A stretch of 56,574 bases of DNA, from contig NZ_MDUX01000021.1 in NCBI RefSeq assembly GCF_014736495.1, positions 1 through 56,574 of the forward strand, in the 5' to 3' direction. The stretch is from Candidatus Dactylopiibacterium carminicum. GTDB taxonomy: Bacteria; Pseudomonadota; Gammaproteobacteria; Burkholderiales; Rhodocyclaceae. The position numbers and the translations under genes are program-made. Positions 26,680 to 35,206 of the stretch are shown in pieces (within the stretch, counting starts at the first letter, position 1; every line of letters begins with the position of its first letter). Under the pieces are notes generated by a model. The model had not been told where the DNA came from. It saw nothing but the letters and a program-made list of their open reading frames with translations, and did not search any database.

Positions 26680-27624
26680 ATGGAAAAGAAATGTCGGATC
26701 GCCCTTTTCGGCGAATGCATGATCGAGTTGCGTGGAGAGATGTTCGGCACCATGCAGCAGACCTTCGGGGGCGATACCCTGAACACGGCGGTCTATCTGG
26801 CGCGTCTGGGCGCGGATAGCGGCATCCAGGTGTCCTACGCGACCCAGTTGGGTACCGACGCGTTCAGCGAACGCATGGTTTCCGCCTGGGAAAAGGAGGG
26901 CATCGATACCTGCATGGTGCGTCGAGTCGAAGGCAAGATGCCCGGTCTCTACACCATCCAGGTCGATGACACCGGCGAGCGCACCTTCTATTACTGGCGC
27001 GACATGAGTGCCGCCAAGGACTTCTTTGTCGGTCAGGACAACAGCAGTCTGCTCGAGCAGCATATCGACGAACTGGATGTGCTCTATTTCAGCGGTATCA
27101 GCTTGGCCGTGCTGCCGGACTCCGGGCGTGAAACGCTGTTCCGTCTGGCGGAACGCCTGCGTGCGCGGGGCGGCAAGGTGTTTTTCGACAACAACTACCG
27201 TCCGCGCGTATGGCGGGGAGACTCACGTACCCAGGAATGGTACGACCGTGCCTTCGCCTGCGCCGATCTGACCCTGATCACCCTGGAAGACAACGCTGCG
27301 CTCTACGGCCTCGACGAGGAGTCCGCGCTGGCGCACGCCTACTCGTTGCCCTGCGAAGAAGTGGTGATCAAGCGTGGCGCCGATCCCACGATCATCCGCC
27401 TGCGTGGTCAGGAACCGCTGCTTGTGCCGACCTTCCGTGTCGACAAGGTGGTGGATACTACCGGGGCAGGGGATTCCTTTGCCGGGGGCTATCTGGCTGC
27501 CCGCCTGGCGGGTCGTCCACCTGAGGTGGCCGGTCGTTATGGCAACAAGCTTGCCTCCATCGTGGTGCAGTATCCGGGAGCCATCATTCCCATGACGGCG
27601 ATGCCCGTTTTCTTCTTCGGTTGA
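26680..27624 (+). CDS. kdgK: 2-dehydro-3-deoxygluconokinase
   Basis: The 314-residue PfkB-family sugar kinase has an N-terminal GGDTLNTAVYLARLG and the C-terminal PfkB signature DTTGAGDSFAGGYLAARL with the catalytic Asp. The two uxa genes directly downstream make 2-keto-3-deoxygluconate, its substrate. It yields KDPG for the Entner-Doudoroff aldolase (not in the window). AAGGA precedes the ATG. The 179-base upstream region probably holds the promoter; no confident hexamers were assigned. Confidence 0.93.
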   Translation: MEKKCRIALFGECMIELRGEMFGTMQQTFGGDTLNTAVYLARLGADSGIQVSYATQLGTDAFSERMVSAWEKEGIDTCMVRRVEGKMPGLYTIQVDDTGERTFYYWRDMSAAKDFFVGQDNSSLLEQHIDELDVLYFSGISLAVLPDSGRETLFRLAERLRARGGKVFFDNNYRPRVWRGDSRTQEWYDRAFACADLTLITLEDNAALYGLDEESALAHAYSLPCEEVVIKRGADPTIIRLRGQEPLLVPTFRVDKVVDTTGAGDSFAGGYLAARLAGRPPEVAGRYGNKLASIVVQYPGAIIPMTAMPVFFFG

Positions 27625-27631
27625 GCATCAT

Positions 27632-27660
27632 CAGGCTGGCAGGCGCTGCCTGTCAGCCTG
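27632..27660 (+). terminator. Long hairpin after kdgK
   Basis: CAGGCTGGCAGGC and GCCTGTCAGCCTG form a 13-bp stem with a single G-T pair and a 3-base loop, beginning 8 bases after the kdgK stop. No T-run follows. It may end or attenuate the kdgK transcript ahead of the uxaB promoter region. Confidence 0.55.
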
Positions 27661-27678
27661 CCTGACTTAGGGTTTACA

Positions 27679-27709
27679 TAGGCTTAAGTTGTCAGGCAAC
27701 TAGGCCTAA
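27679..27709. promoter_or_regulatory. Candidate operator (FadR-type GntR-like dyad) before uxaB
   Basis: The perfect dyad AGTTG-TCAGG-CAACT at 27687-27701 is extended by TAGGC on both sides. The half TTGTCAGGC recurs at 27731-27739. FadR-type GntR regulators of uronate genes often bind motifs of the TTGTC-N-GACAA kind, so a hexuronate regulator is a reasonable guess. No such regulator gene is in the window. Confidence 0.5.
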
Positions 27710-27800
27710 TCTGTCGCAGATTCTTCGAATTTGTCAGGCGTATTGACCCTCGGTCGAGTGGCCATCGCCCGACTTCCATGACCCAGGAAGGAGCAAGAAC

Positions 27801-29309
27801 GTGGCTGCACTCAACCGTACTACCCTCGCCGGCATCACTCCGAATGCGGAATACCAGCCCGATGCCTCCGCTGGCAAGCCGCCGGTACGCATCCTGCAGA
27901 TCGGCGATGGTAATTTCCTGCGTGCCTTCGTCGACTGGCTGGTCGATGTCACCAATGGCGCCGGTCTGTTCAACGGTCGCGTGACCATCGCCCAACCGCT
28001 CGCGCGCGGCATCGCGGATCTGCTCAACGCTCAAGACGGCCTCTACACCGTGATCCTGCGTGGCGTGCAGGGTGGCAAGACGGTGGAAAGCCGCCGCATC
28101 GTCAGCTGCATCGAAAACAGCCTGAATCCGTATTCCCAATGGCAGGAAATGCTGGCCCTGGCCGCAAATCCCAGCCTGCGCTTCGTGGTTTCCAACACCA
28201 CCGAAGCCGGTATTGCCGACGTGGCCGAAGCGCAGGGTGACCAATGCCCCGATAGCTTCCCTGCCAAGGTCGTGGCCCTGCTGTGGGCGCGTTACCAGGC
28301 GCTGGGCGGTACGGCTGCCTCCGGTCTGGTGTTCCTGCCCTGTGAGCTGATCGAAGCCAACGGCAGCAAGCTGCGCAGCATCGTGCTGCAGTACGCCAAG
28401 CGCTGGAACCTGCCGGAAGCTTTCGCGGCCTGGGTCGAAGCCCACAACCATTTCTGCAATACACTGGTCGACCGTATCGTGCCGGGCTATCCCGCCGCCG
28501 AAGCGGAAAAGCTGTGTGCCGACCTGGGCTATACCGACAAGCTGCTGGTCACCGCCGAGCCTTTCCTGCTCTGGGTGATCGAAGGCCCGGCCCATCTAGC
28601 CGAAGAGTTCCCGCTGCACAAGGCTGGTCTGGACGTGGTGTGGACAGACGATCTGCAGCCCTACCGTACGCGCAAGGTGCGCATCCTCAACGGCGCGCAT
28701 ACCGCTTCCTCGCTGGCTTCCTATTGTGCCGGCCTGGATACTGTGCAGCAGATGACTGAGGATCCGGTGGTGTCCACCTACCTCAAGCGCGTGATGTTCG
28801 AAGAGATCGTGCCTTTCGTGCCGCTGCCCGATGCAGAGCGTCGTGCCTATGCCGATTCCATCATGGAGCGTTTCGCCAATCCGCACATCCGCCACGAATT
28901 GATCTCCATCGCGCTGAACTCCGTGTCCAAGTGGCAGGTGCGTGTGTTGCCGACCGTGAAGGATTACGTGGCCAAGCATGGCAAAGCGCCTGCCGGGTTG
29001 GCGTTCTCGCTGGCTGCGCTGCTGAATTTCTATCACGGCCAGTTCGGCGCCGATGGCGAGTACACCGGTCAGCGCGAAGCTGGCAGCTACCCGATTCGTG
29101 ACAACCCCGAGGTGCTGGCGGCGCTGAGCGAAGCCTGGCGTGGCTGGCAGGAAGGTGATGATCTGGCCGCACGCGTGCGTGGCATCCTGGCCGATGCCCG
29201 TCTGTGGGGCGAGGATCTCAACCTGGTGGCCGGGCTGGCTGATCAGGTCGTGCGTGCCCTGGCAGGCATCAAGGCGCAAGGCGTGAAGGCCACAATGGCC
29301 GCGCTCTGA
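27801..29309 (+). CDS. uxaB: Tagaturonate reductase (altronate oxidoreductase)
   Basis: The 502-residue member of the mannitol dehydrogenase family has an N-terminal NAD-binding region starting VRILQIGDGNFLRAFVDWLV, where family members show the same GxGxFxRAF pattern. Its central catalytic segment includes FLPCELIEANGSKL, and the C-terminal domain has KVRILNGAHTASSL. It interconverts tagaturonate and altronate using NADH, the second step of the galacturonate isomerase pathway. Start GTG 27801 is supported by AGGAAGGAGC 7-16 bases upstream. The gene for the first step (uxaC) is not in the window. Confidence 0.94.
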   Translation: MAALNRTTLAGITPNAEYQPDASAGKPPVRILQIGDGNFLRAFVDWLVDVTNGAGLFNGRVTIAQPLARGIADLLNAQDGLYTVILRGVQGGKTVESRRIVSCIENSLNPYSQWQEMLALAANPSLRFVVSNTTEAGIADVAEAQGDQCPDSFPAKVVALLWARYQALGGTAASGLVFLPCELIEANGSKLRSIVLQYAKRWNLPEAFAAWVEAHNHFCNTLVDRIVPGYPAAEAEKLCADLGYTDKLLVTAEPFLLWVIEGPAHLAEEFPLHKAGLDVVWTDDLQPYRTRKVRILNGAHTASSLASYCAGLDTVQQMTEDPVVSTYLKRVMFEEIVPFVPLPDAERRAYADSIMERFANPHIRHELISIALNSVSKWQVRVLPTVKDYVAKHGKAPAGLAFSLAALLNFYHGQFGADGEYTGQREAGSYPIRDNPEVLAALSEAWRGWQEGDDLAARVRGILADARLWGEDLNLVAGLADQVVRALAGIKAQGVKATMAAL

Positions 29310-29346
29310 TCTCTCAAGACAGTCGCCGAGCCGCTCCGGGATCTTC

Positions 29347-29390
29347 AGCCCCCACGGGGCGGCTTGAGCCGAACAGGCCAAGCGGGGGCT
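29347..29390. repeat. GC-rich intergenic hairpin between uxaB and uxaA
   Basis: AGCCCCC and GGGGGCT flank a 30-base interior containing GGGGCGGCTTGAGCCG. The type resembles the palindromic intergenic repeats common in betaproteobacteria, and the region at 31004-31075 has similar character. It may be an mRNA-processing or stabilising hairpin in the uxaB-uxaA transcript. Confidence 0.4.
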
Positions 29391-29428
29391 CGTTCACCAC
29401 CCAGCCAGACTTCAAGCAAGGAATCATC

Positions 29429-30943
29429 ATGGACGCCTCCATTGCCATCCGCCTGCATACCAACGACGATGTGGTCATTGCCACGCGCCAGTTGATGCCA
29501 GGCAACACCATTCCCGGTGAAACCTGCACCGTGCGCGATCTCATCCCCCCCGGCCACAAGGTGGCAGCACATGACATCGCGGCCGGTGCGCCGGTACGCC
29601 GCTACAACCAGATCATCGGTTTTGCCAAGGAAGCTATCGCGGCCGGCGCGCATGTGCACGTGAAGAACCTCACCGTGGGTGAGTTCGAGCGGGACTATGC
29701 GATCGGCACGGCCAAGTACGAGCCCGCAAAGGTGGCGGAGCCTGCAAGCTTCATGGGCTACAAGCGCCCGAACGGCAAGGTGGGAACCCGCAACTACATC
29801 GGCGTGGTGGCATCGGTGAACTGTTCGGCCACGGTGGTGCGCGCAATCGCCAACCATTTCAACCGCGAAAGATTGGCAGCCTTCCCGCACGTGGATGGCG
29901 TCGTGCCGATGCCCCACCCGCTGGGTTGCGGCATGAACAGTGCAGGCGAGGGCATGCTGGCCCTCAGGCGCACCATGGTGGGCTATGCCCAGCATCCGAA
30001 CTTCGCAGGCATCCTCTTCGTCGGCCTGTGTTGCGAGATGAACCAGGTCCAGCCGCTGATCGAAGAAATCGGCGCCTACGAACCTGGCATGCTGGACAGC
30101 GTCAACATCCAGGATCTCGGTGGGACTTCCAAGGCCATCGCGAAGGGGATCGAACTGGTGGAAGCGATGCTGCCCAAGGCCAATTCCTACGTGCGTTCGC
30201 CCGCCCCGATCAGTCATCTGATCGTCGGCCTGAACTGTGGTGGCTCGGATGGTTACTCCGGCATCACGGCCAATCCGGCACTGGGTGGCGCGGTCGACCT
30301 GCTGGTGGCGCATGGTGCAACCGCCGTGCTGGCCGAGACACCGGAAATCTATGGTGCCGAGCACCTGCTCACGCGCCGTGCGGCAACTCCTGAAATTGCC
30401 GAGAAGCTCATCGGCCGCATCGCCTGGTGGAAGCATTACACCAGCGTGAATGGTGGCGAGATGGACAACAACCCCTCCGTGGGTAACAAGGCTGGTGGCC
30501 TGACCACCATCCTCGAGAAATCACTCGGCGCGGTCGCCAAGGGCGGTACCACCACCCTCAATGGCGTATTCGAATATGCCGAGCTGATCACGGCGAAGGG
30601 CTTCGTGTACATGGACACGCCCGGATATGACCCAGTCTCCGTGACCGGACTGGCCGCGGGCGGTGCGCAGATCGTCTGTTTCACCACCGGACGTGGTTCG
30701 GCCTTTGGCTGTGCCGGCGTGCCCACGCTCAAGCTGGCGACCAACAACGCTCTGTGGGAACGTCAGCGCGAGGATATGGACATCAACTGCGGTGATCTGC
30801 TCGATGGCGTGTCGATGCAGGAGATCAGCCGGCGCATCTTCGATTCCATCATCCTTCACGCCTCTGGCGAGAAATGCCGCAGTGAGGTCGCCGGCTACGG
30901 CAACGACGAATTCCTGCCCTGGCAGATCGGCGCGGTGATGTAA
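29429..30943 (+). CDS. uxaA: Altronate dehydratase
   Basis: The 504-residue protein has an N-terminal SAF domain (residues about 1-90, LHTNDDVVIATRQLMPGNTI). The UxaA catalytic region follows, with GYKRPNGKVGTRNYIGVVAS, HPLGCGMNSAGE and GLNCGGSDGYSGITANPALG; the cysteines fit an iron-dependent site. It dehydrates altronate to 2-keto-3-deoxygluconate, feeding kdgK. CAAGGAATC lies before the ATG. It ends in TAA, and a strong terminator follows 24 bases later. Confidence 0.96.
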   Translation: MDASIAIRLHTNDDVVIATRQLMPGNTIPGETCTVRDLIPPGHKVAAHDIAAGAPVRRYNQIIGFAKEAIAAGAHVHVKNLTVGEFERDYAIGTAKYEPAKVAEPASFMGYKRPNGKVGTRNYIGVVASVNCSATVVRAIANHFNRERLAAFPHVDGVVPMPHPLGCGMNSAGEGMLALRRTMVGYAQHPNFAGILFVGLCCEMNQVQPLIEEIGAYEPGMLDSVNIQDLGGTSKAIAKGIELVEAMLPKANSYVRSPAPISHLIVGLNCGGSDGYSGITANPALGGAVDLLVAHGATAVLAETPEIYGAEHLLTRRAATPEIAEKLIGRIAWWKHYTSVNGGEMDNNPSVGNKAGGLTTILEKSLGAVAKGGTTTLNGVFEYAELITAKGFVYMDTPGYDPVSVTGLAAGGAQIVCFTTGRGSAFGCAGVPTLKLATNNALWERQREDMDINCGDLLDGVSMQEISRRIFDSIILHASGEKCRSEVAGYGNDEFLPWQIGAVM

Positions 30944-30967
30944 GCATTCTCTCCTCTGTGTCTTGAA

Positions 30968-30997
30968 GGCCGGTCAGCAATGACCGGCCCTTTTTTT
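30968..30997 (+). terminator. Strong intrinsic terminator after uxaA
   Basis: A perfect 9-bp stem (GGCCGGTCA / TGACCGGCC) with a GCAA tetraloop is followed by C and seven T. It closes the galacturonate block. Confidence 0.93.
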
Positions 30998-31003
30998 GCC
31001 GCC

Positions 31004-31075
31004 GGGCCGCCCCAAGGCAAGTACCCCTTCGGGGCAGCACCGCCGCGTTAGCGGCAAGCGCGGGGGCCTTTTTTG
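31004..31075. repeat. Betaproteobacterial GC-rich palindromic intergenic repeat
   Basis: The stretch opens GGGCCGCCCCAAGGC, contains two nested hairpins (CCCCTTCGGGG and GCCGC-GTTA-GCGGC) and closes GCGCGGGGGCCTTTTTT. This style of repeat is abundant between genes in Burkholderiales and relatives (recalled, not searched). The T-run makes it a possible second terminator. The rest of the gap to 31141 shows nothing further. Confidence 0.5.
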
Positions 31076-31141
31076 GCTACGGCTCCATGGTCCGAATAAG
31101 GCCGCCCATGCGAGCCTGCGTGCCCACCGGCACGAGCAGAC

Positions 31142-32140
31142 TCAATTGTCGAAGAGCGCGTCGATATCCGCCTGTAATTCATCGTTGCTGACGACGGCAA
31201 GCGGTGCCGTGATCAGGCCGGCGGCGAGCAGGTCTTCGTAGCGTTTCACCAGGTTGCGCCCGTTGGCCTTGCAGTAGTACAGCGCTTCGTCCGCGCGGCT
31301 GAGAATTTCTGCGGGCGTCAGGCTGGGGTCGATCTGTACGTAGCCCACCGAGCAGGTCACCTGGCCGACTTGCGGGAAATCATGGGTTTCGACGGCCAGC
31401 CTGAAGCGCTCGAACACCGCGGCGGCACTGCACTTGCTGACGAAGCGCAGCATCACCACGAACTCCTCACCGCCAAACCGGAACAGGCGGTCGCTGGTGC
31501 GGAAATTCCGCTTGAGCAGATCGGCCACCCGGATCAGCACTTCATCGCCGAAGAGATGGCCGAAGTTGTCGTTGATGCGCTTGAAACGATCGATGTCCAC
31601 AACGCCAAGCCAGCAACTGGGGATCTTGTCCGGATCCGTCTCGAATTCCTCTTCCTCGCGCTGCTGCGCGGCTTCGGCCATCGAGATGAAACGGTCGAAG
31701 TTTTCGTCGAAGGTCTTGCGGTTGTGCAGACGTGTAAGCGTATCCAGTTCGGCATAGTCCAGCAGGCCGATGTGTTCCGCATAGATCCCGAGCAGTTCGT
31801 GCACGCAATCGTTCAGCCCGTCGCTGGGCAGAGCATCGCAATGCACTTCGGCAATCGCCACCGGCATGCCCTGCGGCCCCACGGCGAAGGCGAGGATGTA
31901 GCCGGCGCCCTCTACATCCCGCATCGCCACGCCACCTTCCGCGTGTGCGGCCTCTTCCAGCAAGGGGGCCGCGGTCAGCAGCGTTTCGTCCAGATCGAAA
32001 TGGTCCAGGTTCGTGGTGGCGGATTCCCCGCCTGCCACGGCCCATGCCAATGGCGTGGCGACGTAGTTGTCCTGGGTGGCACGGAAACCATGCAACAGGG
32101 CAAAACGTGCATCCAGGATTTCCAGGCAGGTCACCACCAA
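31142..32140 (-). CDS. Diguanylate cyclase (GGDEF), N-terminus displaced by a frameshift
   Basis: As written, 332 residues begin at a TTG. An N-terminal GAF-like region precedes a GGDEF domain with active-site GGEEF at residues 223-227, and RTSD at 214-217 placed five residues before it, which is the c-di-GMP inhibitory I-site. It is predicted to be active and product-inhibited, in the cytoplasm with no membrane helix. Upstream, ATG 32228 opens MKTEVALLRLLKK; dropping one base from the seven-A run at 32189-32195 joins it to LQSLEASRDRLIIAESL and this frame (362 codons in all). The true start is therefore probably 32228. Confidence 0.8.
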   Translation of the reverse strand: MVVTCLEILDARFALLHGFRATQDNYVATPLAWAVAGGESATTNLDHFDLDETLLTAAPLLEEAAHAEGGVAMRDVEGAGYILAFAVGPQGMPVAIAEVHCDALPSDGLNDCVHELLGIYAEHIGLLDYAELDTLTRLHNRKTFDENFDRFISMAEAAQQREEEEFETDPDKIPSCWLGVVDIDRFKRINDNFGHLFGDEVLIRVADLLKRNFRTSDRLFRFGGEEFVVMLRFVSKCSAAAVFERFRLAVETHDFPQVGQVTCSVGYVQIDPSLTPAEILSRADEALYYCKANGRNLVKRYEDLLAAGLITAPLAVVSNDELQADIDALFDN

Positions 32141-32188
32141 TGATTCGGCAATGATCAGGCGATCCCGCGAAGCTTCGAGAGACTGGAG

Positions 32189-32195
32189 TTTTTTT
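32189..32195 (-). other. Seven-base homopolymer causing an apparent frameshift
   Basis: Seven T on the plus strand (seven A in the coding strand) sit at codons 12-14 of the extended GGDEF gene. Six would keep one open frame from ATG 32228 to TGA 31142. This is a typical place for sequencing error, transcriptional slippage or phase variation. Confidence 0.7.
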
Positions 32196-32303
32196 GAGCA
32201 GGCGCAGCAAGGCGACTTCAGTTTTCATGGCGGGCAGCGGGCAGCTACATCCAGTTCGGTTGTCCCTGTAACGGAGTCGGGGCAGCTTTCTTGAGATTGG
32301 CTA

Positions 32304-32352
32304 CCCGCGCGAATCACTTTGCGAAGAATGCCGTAGCAAGGCGTCGCGCGGG
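32304..32352 (-). terminator. Inverted repeat downstream of the pseudouridine synthase
   Basis: CCCGCGCGA and TCGCGCGGG are separated by 31 bases, starting about 30 bases past the stop of the gene at 32381. The long loop and lack of T-run make terminator function uncertain. Confidence 0.3.
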
Positions 32353-32380
32353 CAGCGATCAGGCGCGCATCTGACGATGC

Positions 32381-34297
32381 TCAGAACTCTTCGTGTTCAC
32401 CGAGGTAGCGCCATTGACCCACAGGCAGCTTGCTCAGCGGAATACGCCCGATGCGGATGCGCTTGAGGCCCACCACCTTCAGGCCGACCAGCTCGCACAT
32501 GCGACGGATCTGGCGCTTGCGGCCTTCGTGCAGCACGAAGCGCAGCTGATCCTCGTTCTGCCAGCTGACCTTGGCCGGCAGCAGCTCCATGCCATCCAGT
32601 TCCAGGCCGTGATTCAGCAGCTTCAGGCCGTCCGGGCGCATCTGACCTTCCACGCGCACAAGGTATTCCTTTTCCACCTCGCTGTATTCGCCGATCAGTT
32701 GCTTGGCGATGCGTCCGTCCTGGGTCAGCACCAGCAGGCCCGTGGAGTCGATGTCCAGCCGTCCTGCCGGCGCCAGCTTGCGCACGATGCGCCCCTCGAA
32801 ACGGCGGTGGGTCGGATCCTCGCTCCAGTGGTTGTCTGGCGTGATCAACACGGCAGCAGGCTCGTGGCCGTCCTCGGCCTGGCCCGAAACGTAGCCGATG
32901 GGTTTGTTGATCAGGATGGTGACGCGACGCATCTGCATTTCCTCGGCCACCACGTCCAGCGCAATTTTCTGATCCGTTGTGACCTTGGTGCCCAGTTCGC
33001 ACACCACTTCGCCATCCACCTTCACCCAGCCACGCTCGATGTATTCATCGGCTTCGCGGCGCGAGCAAAGGCCCAGTTCGGACATACGCTTGGAGAGGCG
33101 CATCGAGCCGGGCGCATCCTCATGCACCACAGGCTCGGCTCTGTGTGCAGGCGGCGCCGGCTGACGCAGACCTGGCTTGGCACGGCTGAAGGACTTGCCG
33201 CGCGGCGCCGCTGCATCATCAGCAAAGCGCGGACGATCCGTGAAATCACGAGCAGGGCGTCCGTCTCCCGATCGCGGCGCCGGTCGGCGATCCTCGCGGA
33301 AGCCACGCTCCTCGTCGCGGCGGAAATTAGTCCGCTCGCGTTGTGCGTAGGGCTGGCGGCGTTCTCCGTCGCGGCGATCCGCTGCCGGGCGTGCATCATC
33401 CCGATAGGGAGGACGCTCACCGGGAGCACGGCGCGGCGCGCGTTCGCCTTCTGCGCGGGGTTTGAAACCGCGGGTGTCGTCACGATCACGGGCAGGGCGT
33501 TCGCCGAAGCCACGTCTTTCCTCGCCTTCGCGACGTGGACAACGCTCTTCGCCAAAGCCCCGCGCTTCGCGTTCGCGCGGCGGACGCTCGCCAAAACTGC
33601 GGTTCTCGCGCGGCGGGCGCTCACCCCGGGAGCCGCGATCTCCGCGGGCATCGTCCTCACGGCGGAAGGCGGGGCGTTCGCCACGTTCCGGGCGCCCCTC
33701 GAAATCGCGGCGTGGGCGTTCGCTGCGTTCTCCGGCATTCCAGCCACCCTCCCGGCGACCTTCCCGCCGGCCGTCAGCCGGGCGGGCCTCGCGCTCGCGA
33801 GGCGGGCGATCACCGAAGCTGCGGCCCTCGCGCGGCGGGCGTTCGCCGCGGAAACCACGGTCACCACGGCCGTCATCTTCGCGGCGGAAGGCTGGGCGTT
33901 CGTCACGTGCTGGGCGTCCCTCGAAATCGCGGCGTGGGCGTTCGCTGCGTTCTCCGGCGTTCCAGCCTTCGCGGCGGCCTTCTCGTTGGCCATCTTCCCG
34001 CCGCGCATCGAAACGCGGACGGCGCGTATCCGGTGCGCCATCCGGACGCGGGGCTGCGCGGCCGAAACCGCGCTTGCGATCATCGCCTTCGCCATCGCGA
34101 CGGAAACCCGAGCGCTCTCCATCCCTGCCACGGCCTTCTCCGGCGCGCGCGCGCGAAGGTTCGGCAGGCGGCTGCGGACGAGCGGGCGGACGCGATTTGT
34201 TGGCTCCACGCAGCGGCGGGCGGCGGCGCTCACTGTTGGCGGGCGTGCTGTCGCTCTTGGTGGGAAGGGAGAGTTTGGGGCGCTTGGTCTCGGCCAT
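32381..34297 (-). CDS. 23S rRNA pseudouridine synthase (RluB/RluF family) with a long Arg-rich N-terminal tail
   Basis: The C-terminal third is a normal RsuA/RluB/E/F-type enzyme. It has an S4 RNA-binding domain ([20 protein letters not shown]), then [19 protein letters not shown], the catalytic-Asp motif [14 protein letters not shown] and [18 protein letters not shown]. Preceding it are about 380 residues rich in Arg, Gly, Glu, Asp and Pro, with RPPRE, FRRED and GERP repeats, predicted disordered and RNA-binding. ATG 34297 is chosen because AAAGAAG lies 7-13 bases upstream; an earlier ATG (34330) lacks this. The exact target uridine cannot be decided. Total length 638 residues against about 240-300 for plain family members. 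Confidence 0.88.
   Translation of the reverse strand: MAETKRPKLSLPTKSDSTPANSERRRPPLRGANKSRPPARPQPPAEPSRARAGEGRGRDGERSGFRRDGEGDDRKRGFGRAAPRPDGAPDTRRPRFDARREDGQREGRREGWNAGERSERPRRDFEGRPARDERPAFRREDDGRGDRGFRGERPPREGRSFGDRPPREREARPADGRREGRREGGWNAGERSERPRRDFEGRPERGERPAFRREDDARGDRGSRGERPPRENRSFGERPPREREARGFGEERCPRREGEERRGFGERPARDRDDTRGFKPRAEGERAPRRAPGERPPYRDDARPAADRRDGERRQPYAQRERTNFRRDEERGFREDRRPAPRSGDGRPARDFTDRPRFADDAAAPRGKSFSRAKPGLRQPAPPAHRAEPVVHEDAPGSMRLSKRMSELGLCSRREADEYIERGWVKVDGEVVCELGTKVTTDQKIALDVVAEEMQMRRVTILINKPIGYVSGQAEDGHEPAAVLITPDNHWSEDPTHRRFEGRIVRKLAPAGRLDIDSTGLLVLTQDGRIAKQLIGEYSEVEKEYLVRVEGQMRPDGLKLLNHGLELDGMELLPAKVSWQNEDQLRFVLHEGRKRQIRRMCELVGLKVVGLKRIRIGRIPLSKLPVGQWRYLGEHEEF
33557..33976. 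repeat. Tandem duplication inside the Arg-rich tail
   Basis: Two units of about 74 codons (residues about 108-180 and 181-247 of the pseudouridine synthase) share [40 protein letters not shown] and PPREREAR in order, with scattered substitutions. This looks like a recent in-frame duplication. Confidence 0.8.
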
Positions 34298-34413
34298 GAT
34301 GGAATTCTTCTTTGAAAACGATGGGTGCATTCAGCGTAGCCCGGATGAGGGGCTTTGACCGGAATGCGGAAACCTAGTTGCCGGATTTCTCCGGGCCGGG
34401 GATCTGGTGGGGG

Positions 34414-35133
34414 TCAGGGTTGATAACCCAGCAGGGCCAGGTGTTTCGGGCGCAGATAGCACCAGTCGGTAGGTTCCAGCTCTGGCAGGGAGCCGTCCTC
34501 CAGCGAGAGCTGGCCCACGGCAAAGCGGTGCAGTCGTTCCACATGGTTGCCGGCGGCGGCGATCATGCGTTTGACGAGGTGGTACTTGCCGTGATCGATC
34601 ACCAGTTCCAGTTCCCGTTCGCCGGTCTTCCTGGCGGACAGCGCGGCGATGGGTTCGGGTTCGTCGATCAGCTGGACGCCTGCGAGCAGGGCTTCGATCT
34701 GGGCGTCTTCCACAGGCTGCGCGGTGATGGCGCGGTAGCCCTTGGTGACCTGCTTCTTGGCGTGTGCGATGGCGTGGATGAACTGGCCATCATCGGAGAA
34801 CAGCAGCAGCCCGGTGGTATCCACGTCCAGCCGGCCCACGCTTTGCACGCCGCGCGCCACCAGCGGCTCGGGCAGCAGGTGATAGACACTCTCGTGATGC
34901 TTGGGCTTCTGCGAGCATTCGTAGCCTTCCGGCTTGCACAGTGCCACGTAGACCTTCTCGGTGTATTCCCACTCCCATTCGCCGATCTCGAATACCAGCC
35001 CATTTTCGTCGAGTTCGATGAACGGATCGGTGACGACTTCACCCTTGATCTTCACTTCGCCGTCGCGCACGAGTTTGCGGCATTCCTTGTGCGAGCCGAA
35101 GCCCTGGGACTGGAGGATTTTGTCGAGTTGCAT
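34414..35133 (-). CDS. rsuA: 16S rRNA pseudouridine(516) synthase-like protein RsuA
   Basis: The 239-residue protein has an N-terminal S4 domain (MQLDKILQSQGFGSHKECRK), CKPEGYECSQKPKHHESVY as seen in RsuA, the catalytic-Asp motif GRLDVDTTGLLLFSDDG and a C-terminal KYHLVKRMIAAAGNHVERLH. It modifies U516 of 16S rRNA in E. coli. It lies immediately upstream (on the minus strand) of the related Arg-tailed synthase, so two paralogous enzymes are adjacent, with 116 bases between. Confidence 0.9.
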   Translation of the reverse strand: MQLDKILQSQGFGSHKECRKLVRDGEVKIKGEVVTDPFIELDENGLVFEIGEWEWEYTEKVYVALCKPEGYECSQKPKHHESVYHLLPEPLVARGVQSVGRLDVDTTGLLLFSDDGQFIHAIAHAKKQVTKGYRAITAQPVEDAQIEALLAGVQLIDEPEPIAALSARKTGERELELVIDHGKYHLVKRMIAAAGNHVERLHRFAVGQLSLEDGSLPELEPTDWCYLRPKHLALLGYQP

Positions 35134-35206
35134 GGCGGCGTTCAGCGATGGCCGGAGGCGGGGTCGCGATGATCCCCGAAAACGGGCCGCTTGGGGAGGA
35201 CCTTGG

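Noticed and set aside
32393..34315. 640-codon open frame on the plus strand, opposite the pseudouridine synthase
   Set aside because: It is antisense to a clear enzyme gene and an Arg-rich tail. The lack of stops follows from GC-rich codon bias and repeat structure; the product is low-complexity Ala/Arg/Phe with no domain.
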